DNA of 64,000 bases from HOT-345 sp963531535 (GCA_963531535.1 CAUSGX010000004.1:1-64000); one strand, 5' to 3'; counted from the first letter of the stretch, positions 22,734 to 34,692 are shown. A program made the numbers and translations. The notes: generated by a model not told the origin, from the sequence alone.

Positions 22734-23493
22734 TCTCCTTGAGCAACAAAATTCCTCAGCATATGCTCAACAAACTGCACAAGAATCCACCGAATCCCAG
22801 ATCTCGATTTCTAGGGTAGTAACTGCAAAATATAAAGTATATGTGATTATCTTGCTTATTTTGTGAGTAATCATGGGAACAAAATTTTTGCCAAGAGCTC
22901 GATCTGATTTTCAGAAGGCTCAAGAGGATTTTGACCAGAGAGGAGTTAAAATTCAACAATTAGATGCTGAAGCTAAGGAATATAGCGAACAAAAGGCAAA
23001 TCGAACAATCGTGAACAAGATGAAGGACAGAATTGTTGCCTGTGTAAATGATGGAGGGGATTGTGAAAAATTACCTGCAGTTCTACAGCCTCAACTCAAG
23101 ACGATCATCGCATATCTTCAGCTCGGAAACTTAAATGCTCCAAAGATGTGGATCGATGAAAAGAAAGTGCTAAGAAATCTTGATCAATTTATCACGAGAA
23201 ATAATCCATCTGAGGCTTCTTCTAGTAGGAATGGAGAGGTGCAATGAATTAAGCTTTGAGAACCTAAGCTCATAGATGAAAAAACAGGTTTCTATCAGTT
23301 GCCAATTGATCTTCAGATGGTCTTTGGAAGTAAGGATGATCTTATCTCTTTCGTGGATAATATTGAACAATATATTATCCCATCAGAGAATGATCGTATT
23401 CTCTACCATATTGATCAGGTTTCCTACGATATTATGGCATATAATGAAGAACAAACTACAGAAATCAAACTCAGTGCCTACTATTTTAAGTAG
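22702..23493 (+). CDS. PilO-like pilus assembly protein
   Basis: A 263-residue bitopic protein that starts inside the end of the PilN-like gene. A Gln-rich N-terminus precedes one membrane helix at ~50-68 (YKVYVIILLILGVIMG), a coiled coil (ARSDFQKAQEDFDQRGVKIQQ) and a C-terminal alpha/beta domain (IDLQMVFGSKDDLISFVDNIE) like the pilus-assembly GspM/PilO fold. TGA within the membrane helix and at ~residue 183 are Gly. Synteny with PilN- and PilC-like genes is the main support. Confidence 0.68.
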
Positions 23494-23530
23494 AGATGTC
23501 TCTTAAGATATACTAAGTATAGTATAAAAC

Positions 23531-23545
23531 AAAAATCAGACTTTT
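23531..23545. repeat. Copy of the upstream element (AAAAATCAGACTTTT)
   Basis: It lies in the gap before the PilC gene, 28 bp before its ATG. A TATACTAAGTATA palindrome is just upstream at ~23510-23522. Confidence 0.5.
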
Positions 23546-23572
23546 ATCCTTTTTATCTCTATTGATACATAA

Positions 23573-24682
23573 ATGAACGAAAAGCATCAACCAAACTTCA
23601 TTGAAAGAATGCTGATGGGTATCATGCAATCTGTAGATACACAGACTTTTTCTGAAAAGGATAAAATTCTTTTTTACAAGCAGCTTGTCTATATGCTCAA
23701 AGGAGGTGTCTCAATCCTCCAAGCCGTAGATACGCTCAAGAGAACAACCAATAACTATGCGCTCAAAAAGGTTACAACGAGTATTATCTTTTATCTCAAT
23801 GAGGGAAAGAGCTTTTCGTATGCGCTTTCTAGGTTGCCAGAATATTTTGATGAATCAGATGCTGCTATTGTAAAAACGGGAGAAAATACTGGAACTCTCG
23901 ATGTTGTTCTTCAGGAACTCGCAAACGAATATACCTATCTTGGTTCTATCAAAAATAGATATAAATCAGCCTTGACTTATCCGATCATTTTGATTATTAT
24001 GGCATTTGGTGCTGTGATATTTTTGTTTTCAAGTGTGCTTCCCTCTATTTTGGAGATGGTAGCAGGAGATCAACAACTTCCACAGATTACCTTGATCCTC
24101 AAGTCAGTTTCAGATTTTTTTGTCTGATATTGGAGAGAAATTATCGTTTGTGCAATTACAGGTTTGATTGTTTTGATGATTTATGCGAGTACAGAAGTCG
24201 GAAAAAACAGACTCTCAAAAGTACTGATATGACTGCCGATGATTGGAGCTATGACCAAGACCTATTACCTTATCAAATGGGTCAGATATACTAAACTGAT
24301 GATTGGTTCAGGACTAGATTATCTTCAAACCTTTAGATTACTGAGGTGAGTATTAGATATTCCGCTTTATAGAGAAATGATAGATAGCGTGATTGCTGGA
24401 CTCCAGCTTGGAAAAACTATCTATGATGCGATCAAAGATCAAACACATATTATTTATCCCAATGTTGCCGTGATGATTAAGGTCTGAGAAGAAACCGCAC
24501 ATCTGGAGGAAGCAATGGAAAATATCATTAGTATGTATCAGGAAGAACTGGATACTTCGATTACTCAGTTCTCAAAAGTCCTTGAGCCAGTAATCTTGAT
24601 CTTTATGGGGGTGATTGTAGCCTTTGTAGCGAGTGGAATTTTTGGAGTCGTCTTCTCAGTAATGGAAAATGTCTGAGTTTAA
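23573..24682 (+). CDS. pilC: Type IV pilus inner-membrane platform protein PilC/GspF
   Basis: The polytopic platform protein on which the pilus assembly ATPase acts. The 369-residue product has two GspF domains. The first has FYKQLVYMLKGGVSILQAVDTL and KTGENTGTLDVVL; the second has KWVRYTKLMIGSGLDYLQTFRLL and MIKVGEETAHLEEAM. Three membrane helices lie at ~140-165, ~185-205 and at the C-terminus (VLEPVILIFMGVIVAFVASG). TGA is Gly at six or more sites, including the conserved GEE of the second domain. No pilB or pilT ATPase is in the window. Confidence 0.92.
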
Positions 24683-24700
24683 CAGTTAATTTTGATCTTG

Positions 24701-25333
24701 ATGTCAATGAAAAAAGGGTTTACATTAGTTGAAATGCTGATTGTCGTTGTGATAGTTGGAATTTTAATGTTGATCTGACTTTGACTCAATCGAAATCAGC
24801 TCGCACAGCTCAAAGCAGCAACGGTTGTTGAGGAGGTTCACACAAGCTTTGATGAAATTTTTCTTCAAATTTTAAATTCTTCTTCTCATCAGGCAAAAGA
24901 TCCAAATAATCCTGATGGACCATGGATCACTAAACCATATTCCTCACTAGAACTTGTAATTACTCCAAAAAAATCTCATTCAGATGAAGTAAACCAGACT
25001 TCTCAGTCTGCTATGCCAATAAAATATCGCATGCTTTCCGATCAGGATTCTTCAGAGCAAAATCTTGAGGAAACTTGGACTCCACTTGGGGAAAAATATG
25101 AACTCACATTCCTCTCTGGAACAACAATCAACGGGACAGATGAGAAACTTGGTTCTCCAGTTATAGTAAAATTCATGCCATTCCAGACTTCATGCAAGAT
25201 TTCTTCTCAAGATGCTTCAAATCCTGAATACAAAAGCCTCTTTTTTACTATAAAGCCAAAGGGCTGAAATGAAGCTAGTTTTTCTCTTCAAAATACCTAC
25301 TGTAGACTTGCTCCGCAGTCCTCATCTGATTAA
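24701..25333 (+). CDS. Prepilin-like minor pilin / pseudopilin
   Basis: The 210-residue product starts MSMKKGFTLVEMLIVVVIVG, a textbook prepilin leader and N-terminal helix with Glu at +5. An ATG at 24707 would give MKKGFTLVEM and may be the true start. The helix is followed by a globular domain with two Cys (TSCKI, TYCRL) that could form a disulphide. Two TGA codons inside the helix (LIGLGLN) are Gly. It follows pilC by 18 bp, so it is probably a minor pilin of this operon. Confidence 0.88.
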
Positions 25334-25364
25334 AATGAGGTAGTCTGAATATATTTTATAATTA

Positions 25365-25769
25365 TTGATTCTCATCTCATCTATGATACCAATTATTATG
25401 CAGATTCTGCCACATACGACTTGTTCTGGTAGAGGAGAAGTTATGCTCAGATGTGAGAAAGCGAGCTTAACGCCAAATTTACAGATTCAGATAGAATCAG
25501 CATTTTCTACCCTTTCAAAAAATCCAGATACGAATATCGTTTTTGATACCCACAAAGACCCGATTGCTGATTGGATCTATATCTATGCTCAGGCAAAGCA
25601 GCTTGATGCCTTACTTAAAGGTATCTTAGAACCTAGTATTTCAGAACTTAAAAATTGAATACTGAGCTCAATATATTTTGCTTATGAGGAGTGAGAAATG
25701 TGAGATCCTGAGCAGACAATTAAACTTCTTTCTCAAAACAGTCTTGAGAGCTATCTGCTCGCTGCTTAA
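25365..25769 (+). CDS. Hypothetical protein at the end of the pilus operon
   Basis: A 134-residue product of unknown function. TTG at 25365 and ATG at 25383 are both possible starts; the longer form gives a hydrophobic N-terminus (MILISSMIPIIMQILPH) like a weak signal peptide. Two Cys (TTCSG, LRCEK) follow it. The remainder is helical (IQIESAFSTLSKN, YIYAQAKQLDALLKGIL). TGA codons at ~residues 99 and 109 are Gly. The 31-bp gap after the pseudopilin suggests co-transcription. Confidence 0.6.
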
Positions 25770-25844
25770 AAAATCCAAATCTTAGTCTTGAAAAATGAGG
25801 TATTTTCCTTATTTTTTTTATATTCGTTTTTCTTTGAAAAAAAG

Positions 25845-25861
25845 AAAAAATCAGATTTTTT
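25845..25861. repeat. Perfect 17-bp palindrome AAAAAATCAGATTTTTT
   Basis: Same 17-mer as at 4756 and 22046, 18 bp upstream of the aspS ATG. Confidence 0.7.
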
Positions 25862-25879
25862 ATCTTTTTGTCTATTAGG

Positions 25880-27688
25880 ATGTATCGTTCTCATACCTGT
25901 TGAGCCTTAAACAAGGCAAATCTCGGTCAGCAAGTGCAATTGGCTGGTTGGATCAATAAAATTAGAAATTTAGGAGGAATGGTTTTTATTGATCTCAGAG
26001 ATAGATACGGAATTACTCAACTTACTATTGATCCTTCAAAAAATACTTTTCAGCTCCCAGAGCTGAAGCCTGAGTATGTGATTCGTATCACAGGAACAGT
26101 AATCTCAAGACCTGATTCTATGATAAATGCAGAGATGGCGACTGGAGAAATTGAGGTTGAACCAATTGAGCTTGAGGTGCTTTCGACTTGTAAAGAGCTG
26201 CCATTTTCTATTGATCATGAAAATCCAGTAGGGGAAGATCTTAGACTTGAATACCGTTATCTAGACCTTAGGAGAAAGTCTATGAAAGAAAACGCAATCA
26301 TGAGACATAAAATTTACCTAGAATCAATGAACTTTTTTGATGAGAGGGATTTTATCCACTTGGAAACTCCAACTTTTGTCAAAAATACTCCAGAATGATC
26401 GAGAGAATATGTTGTTCCTGCCAGGTTTGAACCAGGGAAATTTTTCGTCCTTCCTCAGTCTCCACAGCAGCACAAGCAAATGCTCATGGTTGCAGGATTT
26501 GACAAGTATTTTCAGATAGCTAGGTGCTATCGTGATGAAGATCCTAGAGGGGATCGTCAGCCTGAGTTTACGCAGATAGACTTTGAACTTTCTTTCGTTG
26601 AGCAAAAAGATATTTTGGCGCTTATTGAGGAATATTTTATGCATATTGTATGAAAATACTATCCTCAAAAACAAATCCAGCACTCTCCTTTCCCAGTTCT
26701 AAGCTGGGAAGAAGCAATGGATAAATATGGAATAGATAAACCTGAACTCAGAGTTCTCAACTTTGAGATGAAAGATGTGACTACTTGGGCAAAAAAATCA
26801 GATTTCGCTGTTTTCCAATCTGCACCTTGTATTAAGGCACTCGTTCTGCCAAAAGAGATGGGAAGATCTGAAGTTGAGAAAAAATATGAATCCTTTATCA
26901 AATCTAAAGGCTCTAAAGGAATGCCTTGGCTTGCATTAACTGAGTCTGAGTGAGTAAAGTGAAGTATTGCAAAGTTTTTCTCAGAAGAAGCAATCCAAGA
27001 GCTTAAAAACCTTACTTGAGCAACTGAGGGAAATACAGTTATTTTCCAAGCTGATACCTGGCTTAAGGCTAGTGAGTATATGGGAATGCTTAGAAATGAA
27101 GCAATTAAAGAACTTGAGCTCCTTAAGGGAAAAGAAGAGGAGTTGGCATTCTGTTTTGTAGTTGATATGCCACTATTTGAGGAGTGAGATGATGGAGGAC
27201 TTGGGGCTACTCATCATCCATTTACAAAACCAAAGGATGAAGATATTCCATTTGTAAAGCAGCTCGCTGAGAAGGTTGCTAGAGGTGAAGAACTATCATC
27301 TGAGGAGAGAACACAGCTGCTTGAAATTAAGTCTGATACTTATGATATTGTCCTCAATGGATATGAACTTTGAGGAGGAAGTATTAGAATTCATGATGCT
27401 GAACTTCAGCATGCAATTTTTACCCTTCTTGGACTTACAGAACAACAGATTGAAGTCAGATTTTGACACCTGCTTAAATGTTTTCAATACGGAGTTCCAC
27501 CACATGGAGGATGTGCATTCTGACTAGATAGAGTAGCGATGCTCTTGCAAAATAAAAGCAGTATTCGTGAGGTAATTATTTTCCCAAAAAATCAAAAATA
27601 TCGTGATCTTATGCTTAATGCACCAAGTGATATTGATGATTCACTGCTCAATGAACTAGGACTTGAGATTGTTATTGAAGAGAAATAA
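25880..27688 (+). CDS. aspS: Aspartyl-tRNA synthetase
   Basis: A class II synthetase that charges tRNA-Asp. The 602-residue product is of bacterial type. An OB-fold anticodon domain (VQLAGWINKIRNLGGMVFIDLRDRYG) leads to motif 1, motif 2 (FQIARCYRDEDPRGDRQPEFTQ), the bacterial GAD insertion (~285-420), and motif 3 with the ATP-binding Arg (CAFGLDRVAM), whose Gly is a TGA. About eleven TGA codons occur. Because gatC is also present (62.6 kb), this enzyme may be non-discriminating and feed the GatCAB pathway to Asn-tRNA (inference). Confidence 0.96.
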
Positions 27689-27727
27689 AATTCTGATTTC
27701 ATTTATTTGGTAACCTGAAAACTACTC

Positions 27728-28285
27728 ATGACAAATAGAGTAAAAATTCTAGAAGGGGAGTTGGTTTCTCTTGTCGTGCCAGAAAAGGAGGATATTCAGC
27801 TCTGGTATCAGGGGATAAATGATATAGAGACTCAGCTGTATCTTTGATCGTTGGCTAGGATTACTTCACTAGCAGCAGAGGAAGAATTTTTCTCCGTTAT
27901 TGCAAAAGATAGTTCCCAGAGAGTATTTACGATCTATGCAAATCAGGATCAAAAAAATATCTGAAATGTATCTCTCATGGAGATTCACCAAATGAATAGA
28001 AATGCAGTCGTTTGAATTTCAATTTTTGATAAAAACTATCGATCAAAAGGTTATGGAACAGAGGCATTATCATTGCTTTTGAAATATGCTTTTGAGATCC
28101 TTGGACTCCATAAGGTAAATTTGAGCTATGTTGTTTATAATGAGAGATGAGCAGCTTGTTATAAAAAACTTGGGTTTCAGGAGGTTGGTAGGAGAAAAGA
28201 GCATTGGTATTCAAAAGGAGAATATCATGATAGTATTGAGATGGAATTGATGAGAAGTGAGTATCTATTGAGAAAACAGAACTAA
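27728..28285 (+). CDS. GNAT-family N-acetyltransferase (RimJ/RimL-like)
   Basis: The 185-residue product has the GNAT fold: an N-terminal ELVSLVVPEKEDIQLW strand-helix, GNVSLMEIHQMNRNAVVGISI, the acetyl-CoA pyrophosphate loop (NYRSKGYGTEALSLLL) and the C-terminal NERGAACYKKLGFQEVGRRK. This is the pattern of RimJ/RimL-type enzymes that acetylate protein N-termini or small amines; the substrate is unknown. Several Gly, including one in NERG, are TGA. It stands 39 bp after aspS and has its own terminator. Confidence 0.88.
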
Positions 28286-28295
28286 TCTCTTCAGT

Positions 28296-28322
28296 AACTC
28301 TCTCCTATTGGAGAGAGTTTTT
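28296..28322 (+). terminator. Rho-independent terminator
   Basis: AACTCTCTCC and GGAGAGAGTT pair around TATT, followed by TTTTTG. Confidence 0.88.
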
Positions 28323-28410
28323 GTTAACTAAATGAGTTTTCTGATTGCAAGTGATAGCAAGACAAACTATAAGAAAATAAAACTACTTAAAATGTAGTCC
28401 TAAAGCCACA

Positions 28411-28428
28411 TTTACCCCCCCCTATAGG
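28411..28428. other. C8-tract element TTTACCCCCCCCTATAGG
   Basis: A run of eight C in AT-rich intergenic DNA, followed by TATAG. Related sequences occur at 43905-43921 and 56652-56664, all in promoter-side gaps. Confidence 0.4.
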
Positions 28429-28479
28429 TAAAAAATCGGCTTGTAAAAGGAGATTGCATCTCTATAAGATAAAAATCTC

Positions 28480-28507
28480 TTGACTTTCTCTAGTAGATAC
28501 ATACTCT
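28480..28507 (+). promoter_or_regulatory. Possible promoter for the 28.6-kb gene
   Basis: TTGACT with a poor -10 (TACTCT) after 16 bp. The -35 is good and the -10 weak, so activation may be needed. Confidence 0.3.
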
Positions 28508-28561
28508 CAAGTTCAATAGAGTTGTTTTACTCTGTTTTTTATCTTCTTATTTCATATACAA

Positions 28562-29179
28562 ATGTGAGATCTTATTGCAATGGTTAAAGAATTTCTTGGA
28601 AAGGCTTTAATGCGAATTCTAATTATCGCTGTGATCGTAGGAGCATGGATTGGATGGAATTGGTTCAACGCTGGTAAAACTACTGTTGATAATCCAACTG
28701 ATCAAGCAATTACTTTTACTCTTGATGGTAAAGAGTATACTCTTCAGCCAAATTCTTCTCAAAATGTTAAATTATCAAGAGGAGAACATACTTTGGTATA
28801 CAATGGAGAAACTACTAAGTTTGAAAAAGGAAAGGGAGAAACAACAACAGATGATCTTCTTGGAGGAAAATATGCCCTTCTTAATCCAACTAAGTCAGAA
28901 TATGTTTTCTACAAGCAAATCTATAGAAGCGGAATTAGTGAAAGTGCTGCATACGATATCGTAGCGACCTACGACTGTCCAACAACAGGAGACTTCGCAG
29001 CAAAAGGGGAAAAATGTCCTTTCAAATTTTACAATGATGCTTTCATTGAGGTAGTTGCGGATTACGGAATTACATCAGACCTTCCAGAAAGAGCTTCTGC
29101 TCGTAGAGGAGCAACATATGTTATCAAATCAAAGCTCTTCAGATGAGCAGACTTCAAAAAGTATATGACTGAAGAATAA
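28562..29179 (+). CDS. Hypothetical membrane-anchored protein
   Basis: A 205-residue protein with one N-terminal membrane helix at ~16-35 (ALMRILIIAVIVGAWIGWNWF), then a beta-rich extracytoplasmic domain (TVDNPTDQAITFTLDGKEYTLQ; KLSRGEHTLVYNG). The domain looks like a small immunoglobulin-type sandwich, and two Cys (DCPTTG, KCPF) follow. Start ATG at 28562 is followed directly by a TGA Gly; a second TGA occurs near the C-terminus. An internal ATG at 28580 is the alternative. I cannot assign a function. Confidence 0.7.
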
Positions 29180-29201
29180 TCCTATTCTTTGATAAAAAAA
29201 G

Positions 29202-29242
29202 AAAAAGACTGAATTCAGATATCTCTGGTCAGTCTTTTTTTA
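29202..29242 (+). terminator. Rho-independent terminator
   Basis: AAAAAGACTGA pairs with TCAGTCTTTTT around a 16-nt loop, followed by a T tract. Confidence 0.7.
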
Positions 29243-29284
29243 TTATTATTTTTTCATCCTATTCTAGTAGATTCCCCCCTTATT

Positions 29285-29452
29285 TTAAAGTGTCGGAGTA
29301 ATTTCACAGCTCTTTGTCGAATCGACCCACAAAAATCCCTCAGGACAGAGTGGTGAGACCTCAGGCTTTTCTTCTACTGGAGCTGATTTCCCACAGCCTG
29401 TAAGCACAAGGAATCAAAGGACTAAACAGAGAATCGCTGTTTTCTTTTTCAT
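29285..29452 (-). CDS. Small lipoprotein
   Basis: A 55-residue product with a lipoprotein signal peptide (MKKKTAILCLVLGFLVLTGC) whose lipobox LTGC sets Cys20 as the lipidated residue. The mature part is only ~36 residues, Pro/Glu-rich, with two further Cys (LCPEG, SCEIT). One TGA inside the hydrophobic core is Gly. It is convergent with the preceding membrane-protein gene and lies downstream of the large polytopic protein. Function unknown. Confidence 0.75.
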
Positions 29453-29581
29453 GGTATGGTAGAATGCGAGTTAAAAAATCTGATAACTAGACTCTGAGTA
29501 TAAGTATCTCACGCTCTTTTTCAAATCAATTCTGTCGAGAGCTTCCTTGTTATCAGGGAGGTAATAGACAAGGGGGAAAAG

Positions 29582-29611
29582 AAAAAAGCTGGATTTATTC
29601 CAGCTTTTTTT
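29582..29611 (-). terminator. Terminator after the large membrane protein gene
   Basis: AAAAGCTGGA pairs with TCCAGCTTTT around TTTAT; A and T tracts on both sides allow either direction. Confidence 0.8.
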
Positions 29612-29659
29612 CTGTTGCATTTTTCCTGTAATTGTTTCATAGCCTCACATAGTTTCCTC

Positions 29660-32600
29660 TTACTGAAGCTCAAGACTGATAATCTGACTGCTTCCAAAGA
29701 TGCTACTCTGCAAAGTAGAGAAGAGAATATTCTCAAGCTGGGTCTTATCTACTCCAGAGAGTGTCTTTAAAAGACTTAAATACTGAACTAAAACAAGTCT
29801 TTCATCTTGAGTTAGATTCTTTGCGTCCAAGCTTCCATTTGCAATATATCCTGCAGCGATAGAGAAAAGTTTTGCACTATCAACTTGCTTATTTACAAGA
29901 TTAGCCATATCATCAATTCCAGCTGCAGATTGATATCTTGAGAGGAAGAGATTGAAAATATGGGTTAAGAGACTCATATCCTCTTGAGTAATAAAGAATT
30001 TTGCTACAATCATCTTTGCTCTAATCAGCAAAAGCTCATCATCATTTAGATTTCAGAATTCTTTACGAAGTTCTGCATCACTAAGTTCAAATCAGTATTT
30101 TGCACCAATATTATTGGTAAAGAGAAGTTTGAGATACCCTTCTTGACTAAACTTTGCAAGCATACTGATTGCTCCAGGAGCGAGAATTTCAGTTTCATTA
30201 CTATTAAGCTTTGCAAAGAATCTATGGAAGAGACTCTCATTACCTTGACCGACTCTACCTACTGTTCCAATATTTGGGTCAATGATAAGATATTTGATAT
30301 GCTTATTCTTGAGTCTATTGTATGATTTACAGCTATTAAAGTCTGAAAACTGTTCCCAAAGCATAGTTAAAAGTCCATCAGATCGCATATTCCTTTGATT
30401 TTTAAGGAAGTACTGAATATAGGTTCCAGCTACTAATACTCCATCTTCATCTGCCCTATTCTCTACTGCTTTCATAAATGGAAGATATGCTCCAAACTGT
30501 AATTCAAAAAGCTTGTCCGCTGTAAATTTATAGGTCTTTTGATTTACGAGTTGAAGATTATCATTAAAGATTTGCTCAGTTCAAACATTTGATTTATATC
30601 GACCGAAAGCCCCACTTCCAGCTTGAGAAGAAATCCTTGACCAGTTGAGGTAGGATTGAACGAGGATAAAACAGGTGAGAATTCAGATTAAAGTCGAGAA
30701 TGCCATCTGGCTTTTTGCAGTATCTTTGTGCTCTATTTCTTCAATGAAAATCATGACTGCGAGGATTGACCAGATAATAAGTCCAAGTCCATACCAAAGA
30801 ATACCTGCAGCAATAGCCCACCAAATCGCCCAACCACTAATAATTGAAAGTGAAAGGATCAAAAGCACTCTTAAGCGAGCAAACAAGGCATAAATAGCAG
30901 CAGCAACGAGCAAGATCAATACAAATATCCAAATCAAACCAATATCAGTATAATAACTACTTAGATTTTGCAAAGACCAGTTATAAATTGCGTTAAGTGG
31001 AACAATATACCTATATGGAATATTGACATTCCCATTATCAGTTGAGATACTATGTTCTTTACCATAAGTTTGCAATGCATCAAATGCAGTATCAATTTGT
31101 GCACGAGTTCCGCTACTAATCGCATCAATGGTATTTTGAATGAGTGTTGCTACCTTTCCATCTTGGGTTCTAAGTTTTGATTTGAGCTCAGATAAAGAGG
31201 TTGAAACCTGATTTTTTGAACTTTCTGTTTGTGCACTTGCAGCGAGCTTTTCAAGGAGAGTAGTGTTTTCACAGAGGAGAACCGCATCACCATTCAGTCC
31301 ATAGCAAGCATTATCTTTCCAGAAGAAGAGTTTAAGAACAAGCCCAGAAACGCCAGTCTTTGGGAAAGCTCTTCTACCAAATCCGACATATCTTCCAAGG
31401 TCCTCATTTGAGGCACTTCCTGGAGCTTTTTGGAGATTAGCAGTGAGATCTGCTTCATCAAATTTTTCAGCCTTACATTGATGATAGTTAAGATCTGAAG
31501 TTGCTTGATTGAGATGATTAGTATCAATAACTCTTTGAGTTTCCAGGCTTTCAAGTCCTCCGGTCTGCTGTACAAGCAGAGGCTTTATCTCCTTAAGACT
31601 AGAGTTTTCGTCTTTCTGATCTGAAAGATTAGAAGGAGCCTGTCCCAAGATTATTGATTGAATAAGTTCTACTGGCTTAATCTGTTTATCTACAATAGAT
31701 TGTCTGATGAGTACCCATGGTCACTTGAAGATTAGCATACTCACAAGCATACAGATTCCCCAGAGAAAGATATTTTTTAGTTGAAGCCCAAAGTGTGCTT
31801 GCTTTTTTATAAATCTTCTCACAATACCAATAAGGAAGAGCACTGCTCCAATAATGATCAGAATTTTTCCTAATGCTGGAGAGATAAACGCAGCAGTGAA
31901 GAGTGGCTGTAAGATTCCCATTGCTCATAGCACCAAAATTCCGGCTCAGGAGCTTGCCAAAGCGTTTGTCAGAAGTCCAAGCAAAAGGAGTCAAAAAATT
32001 ACAACATCAATAAATGCTGTTGGTTTCGCCATTGTGGCAAAAGCAAAGAACACCGCAGAAATAATCAAATATTTTGGAGTATCGTTTCTTGATGCATTTG
32101 CTGTTTTTTCTCGAAAATGATTAAGTGCAGTAGTCCCCGCTAAAATTGCAAATACTGTCAGTGCAAGCACACCCATATCAGTTTTATTGTCTACAAAGAG
32201 GAGGAATGCCCCCATACCGCTCGTAAGCCATAAAATAAGAAGTCCCCATCAGATCATAAAAGAAGTTTGAGATACTGATTCAGGTTTTTCTTGATCTTTT
32301 TGTGGCTTTCTAAAGAAGGTTAATATTTCTTTTAGGAGACCGATCCCTAGTAGTAAAACAAATACTCAGCTCCAGAAGTTCATAATTACTGCAAAAGAGT
32401 CCTTTGCAATATTAAGGAATTTAGTTAGTGGAGCGAAAAAAGAGAAAGCAAATGCGATAAATCCATGCCAAAGATATGGCATTGCACCAGCTGTTCATGT
32501 ATTCCCTCGGAGAATTCCACCATATTCAGCGATTACCTTTGGTGTATACATGTATTCGTGATTCGCATCTCGTGCTGTTGGATAAGGAATGTAAGAGTGA

Positions 32601-33295
32601 TCAAATCCAAAATAGAAATACCCAACGGAACATAAAGCAAGGACTACAATAATCCATCAGATTTTTGGAGTTTTTGCCAAGGCTTGAAAATCGATAAAAA
32701 CCTGACCTAATGCTTGAGTATGTGGCTTCAAGTGCTTTATCTCCCAATAGCTAAGTACTGCAAGTCCAGCAACGATTATCCAAAGTAATCGAGAAGTAAA
32801 GATTCCTACACCCATCAATATTTGCATCAAAACAAGAAATACTACGAGTCCAATCCCAAATGTGAGTAATGTCTCTTGCCATCTAATAGTTTTAAAGAGG
32901 CGAAGTTTTCTAACGATAAAATTTCAAAGTACAAAAAGAAGAAAAATCAGACTTACTCCTAAGGTATACAGTAATGCAACATTGAAACTTTGAAGGAGCA
33001 AAGCTCAGAAACCTAGTAAGGTTCCATTGATCCATGCATGCAAAAAGCTAAATCCAACAAGACCTCCTCAAAGTCTCAATCCAAGTCCGAGGAACGAAGG
33101 CGTTTTTGCTTTTTGTAGATAGTAAATAGGGAAATAAGCACACAAAAGCATGCTCAAAATCATCGTAAAATGTTTTCCAGAGAATACCATTTCAGCGTAA
33201 TAACTATGATTTCCCATAAATGAGATAAATCACTCTATCCCAATCAGCACAAAGAGTGTGATGAGAACATAGAGCATCCATTTTCTTAGTTTCAT
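29660..33295 (-). CDS. Large polytopic membrane protein, possible GT-C glycosyltransferase
   Basis: One frame of 1211 residues with about 20 TGA-coded Gly. It has many hydrophobic helices in the first ~540 residues, an extracytoplasmic segment at ~545-770, a second membrane cluster at ~775-890 and a soluble C-terminal domain of ~310 residues. Sequences such as FIDFQALAKTPKIWWIIVVL, the extracytoplasmic HSYIPYPTARDANHEYMYT, DNKTDMGVLALTVFAILAG and ATMAKPTAFIDVVIFG recall GT-C transferases, which move sugars from lipid carriers to proteins or polymers outside the membrane. I see no signature that proves this, so the family call is tentative. ATG at 33295 starts a signal-like helix (MKLRKWMLYVLITLFVLIG). 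Its role may be surface-protein or cell-wall glycan decoration. Confidence 0.7.
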
Positions 33296-33381
33296 AACTA
33301 TGAAAGAAAAAATAAAATACCCACAAAATATAGTGTTTTGGTGCTTTTTTTCAATAGTTTAGAATGAGCTTATCAAGTGAG

Positions 33382-33398
33382 AAAAGTCAGATTTTTTT
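33382..33398. repeat. Copy of the upstream element (AAAAGTCAGATTTTTTT)
   Basis: Divergent gap between the large membrane protein and rlmN, 85 bp before the rlmN ATG. Confidence 0.5.
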
Positions 33399-33482
33399 CT
33401 TTTTATCTAGATTTTTCTTTGCTATTGGTGAGGAATTTCTTATACTTCTGAGGTAAATTTTTAAACGCACTATGAGAAGCTA

Positions 33483-34613
33483 ATGACAGAAAATATGCCA
33501 TTACATAAACCAGCACTTTTCAATGAAGGGAAACTCAATGAATGGGCAAAAGAACATAAACTCCAACCCTTCAAGGTAAAGCAGATCTTTTTTGAAATGT
33601 ATAAAAATCAAAACATTGAGCGAGATGCGATGACAACGCTTTCAAAAGATCTTAAATCTGAATTGCAAAAAGATTTTGTTCCGCTTGCGATTGAGCTTGT
33701 TGAGACAGTTGAAGCTGAAGATACGACCAAGTTTGCATTCAAAACAAAAGATTGAAACCTGATTGAAGCAATCCTAATGTACCATTGGCAAAACGAAAAG
33801 TATGTTAAAGGTAATCAGCCAAAACTCAATCGTATTACGCTCTGTATTTCTTCTCAGGTTGGATGCGCAATGAAGTGTATCTTTTGTGTAACAGGAAAGC
33901 TCTGATTTAAAAAAGACCTTACTCGAGAAGAAATTATCTCCCAGATTCTTTTTGCCAATGCCTATGTTAAAAAGAGATTTGGAAAAAAAGAAGATGGAAC
34001 CAATCATGCAGTCAGAAATGTAGTATTTATGGGTATGGGTGAGCCACTTCTCAATTATGATAATATGAGAAAATCGCTAGAAATCATGCTTGCTCAAGAT
34101 AGACTTTCATTGAGTAGGAGGCATATTACGATATCGACCTGTGGTATTGTCCCATGAATCGATAAACTGATAGAAGATAAGGTAGCAGTAAAGCTTGCGG
34201 TTTCTCTCCATTCCCCAGATCAAGAATTGAGAAATCAGATTATGCCAATTGCGAAAGCTTATCCTTTAGATCAGCTCATGGAGGCAATTGATCGCTATGT
34301 AAAAGCCACTGATAATAGAATCTTTTACGAATATATCATGATCAAGGATATGACTGATAAACCTGAACTAGCCCATGGACTCGTAAAACTGCTTAAAAAT
34401 AGGCTTGCTCATCTCAATCTCATTCCCTACAATGAGAATCCAGCTATTGATCTTCAAGAAAGTGAAAGAAAGACTATTATGAAATTTAAGGATATTCTTG
34501 AGGCTGGTGGTATTACCGTTACTGTCCGTGATTCTATGTGAAGAGAGGCAAAATGAGCTTGTGGACAGCTCGGATATGAAAAGGTAAAGAAGCAAAATGA
34601 AAAAACTGAATAA
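33483..34613 (+). CDS. rlmN: 23S rRNA (adenine-2503-C2) methyltransferase RlmN
   Basis: A radical-SAM enzyme that methylates A2503 of 23S rRNA (and A37 of some tRNAs). The 376-residue product has the N-terminal HhH-like helices (FKVKQIFFEMY), the cluster motif CxxxCxxC (CAMKCIFC), VFMGMGEPLLN, SLHSP and the catalytic C-terminal Cys in REAKGACGQLGY. TGA is Gly at six or more sites. Length is normal. It stands alone between a divergent and a convergent neighbour. Confidence 0.95.
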
Positions 34614-34631
34614 TCGCTTGTTTTCAATAAC

Positions 34632-34660
34632 AAAAAAAGCCAAAATCTGGCTTTTTTTTT
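34632..34660. terminator. Bidirectional rho-independent terminator
   Basis: AAAAAAAGCCA and TGGCTTTTTTT pair around AAATC; it serves convergent rlmN and glyQS. Confidence 0.85.
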
Positions 34661-34692
34661 CTTTCTGAATCTCTATATCAAAAACTCTATAT

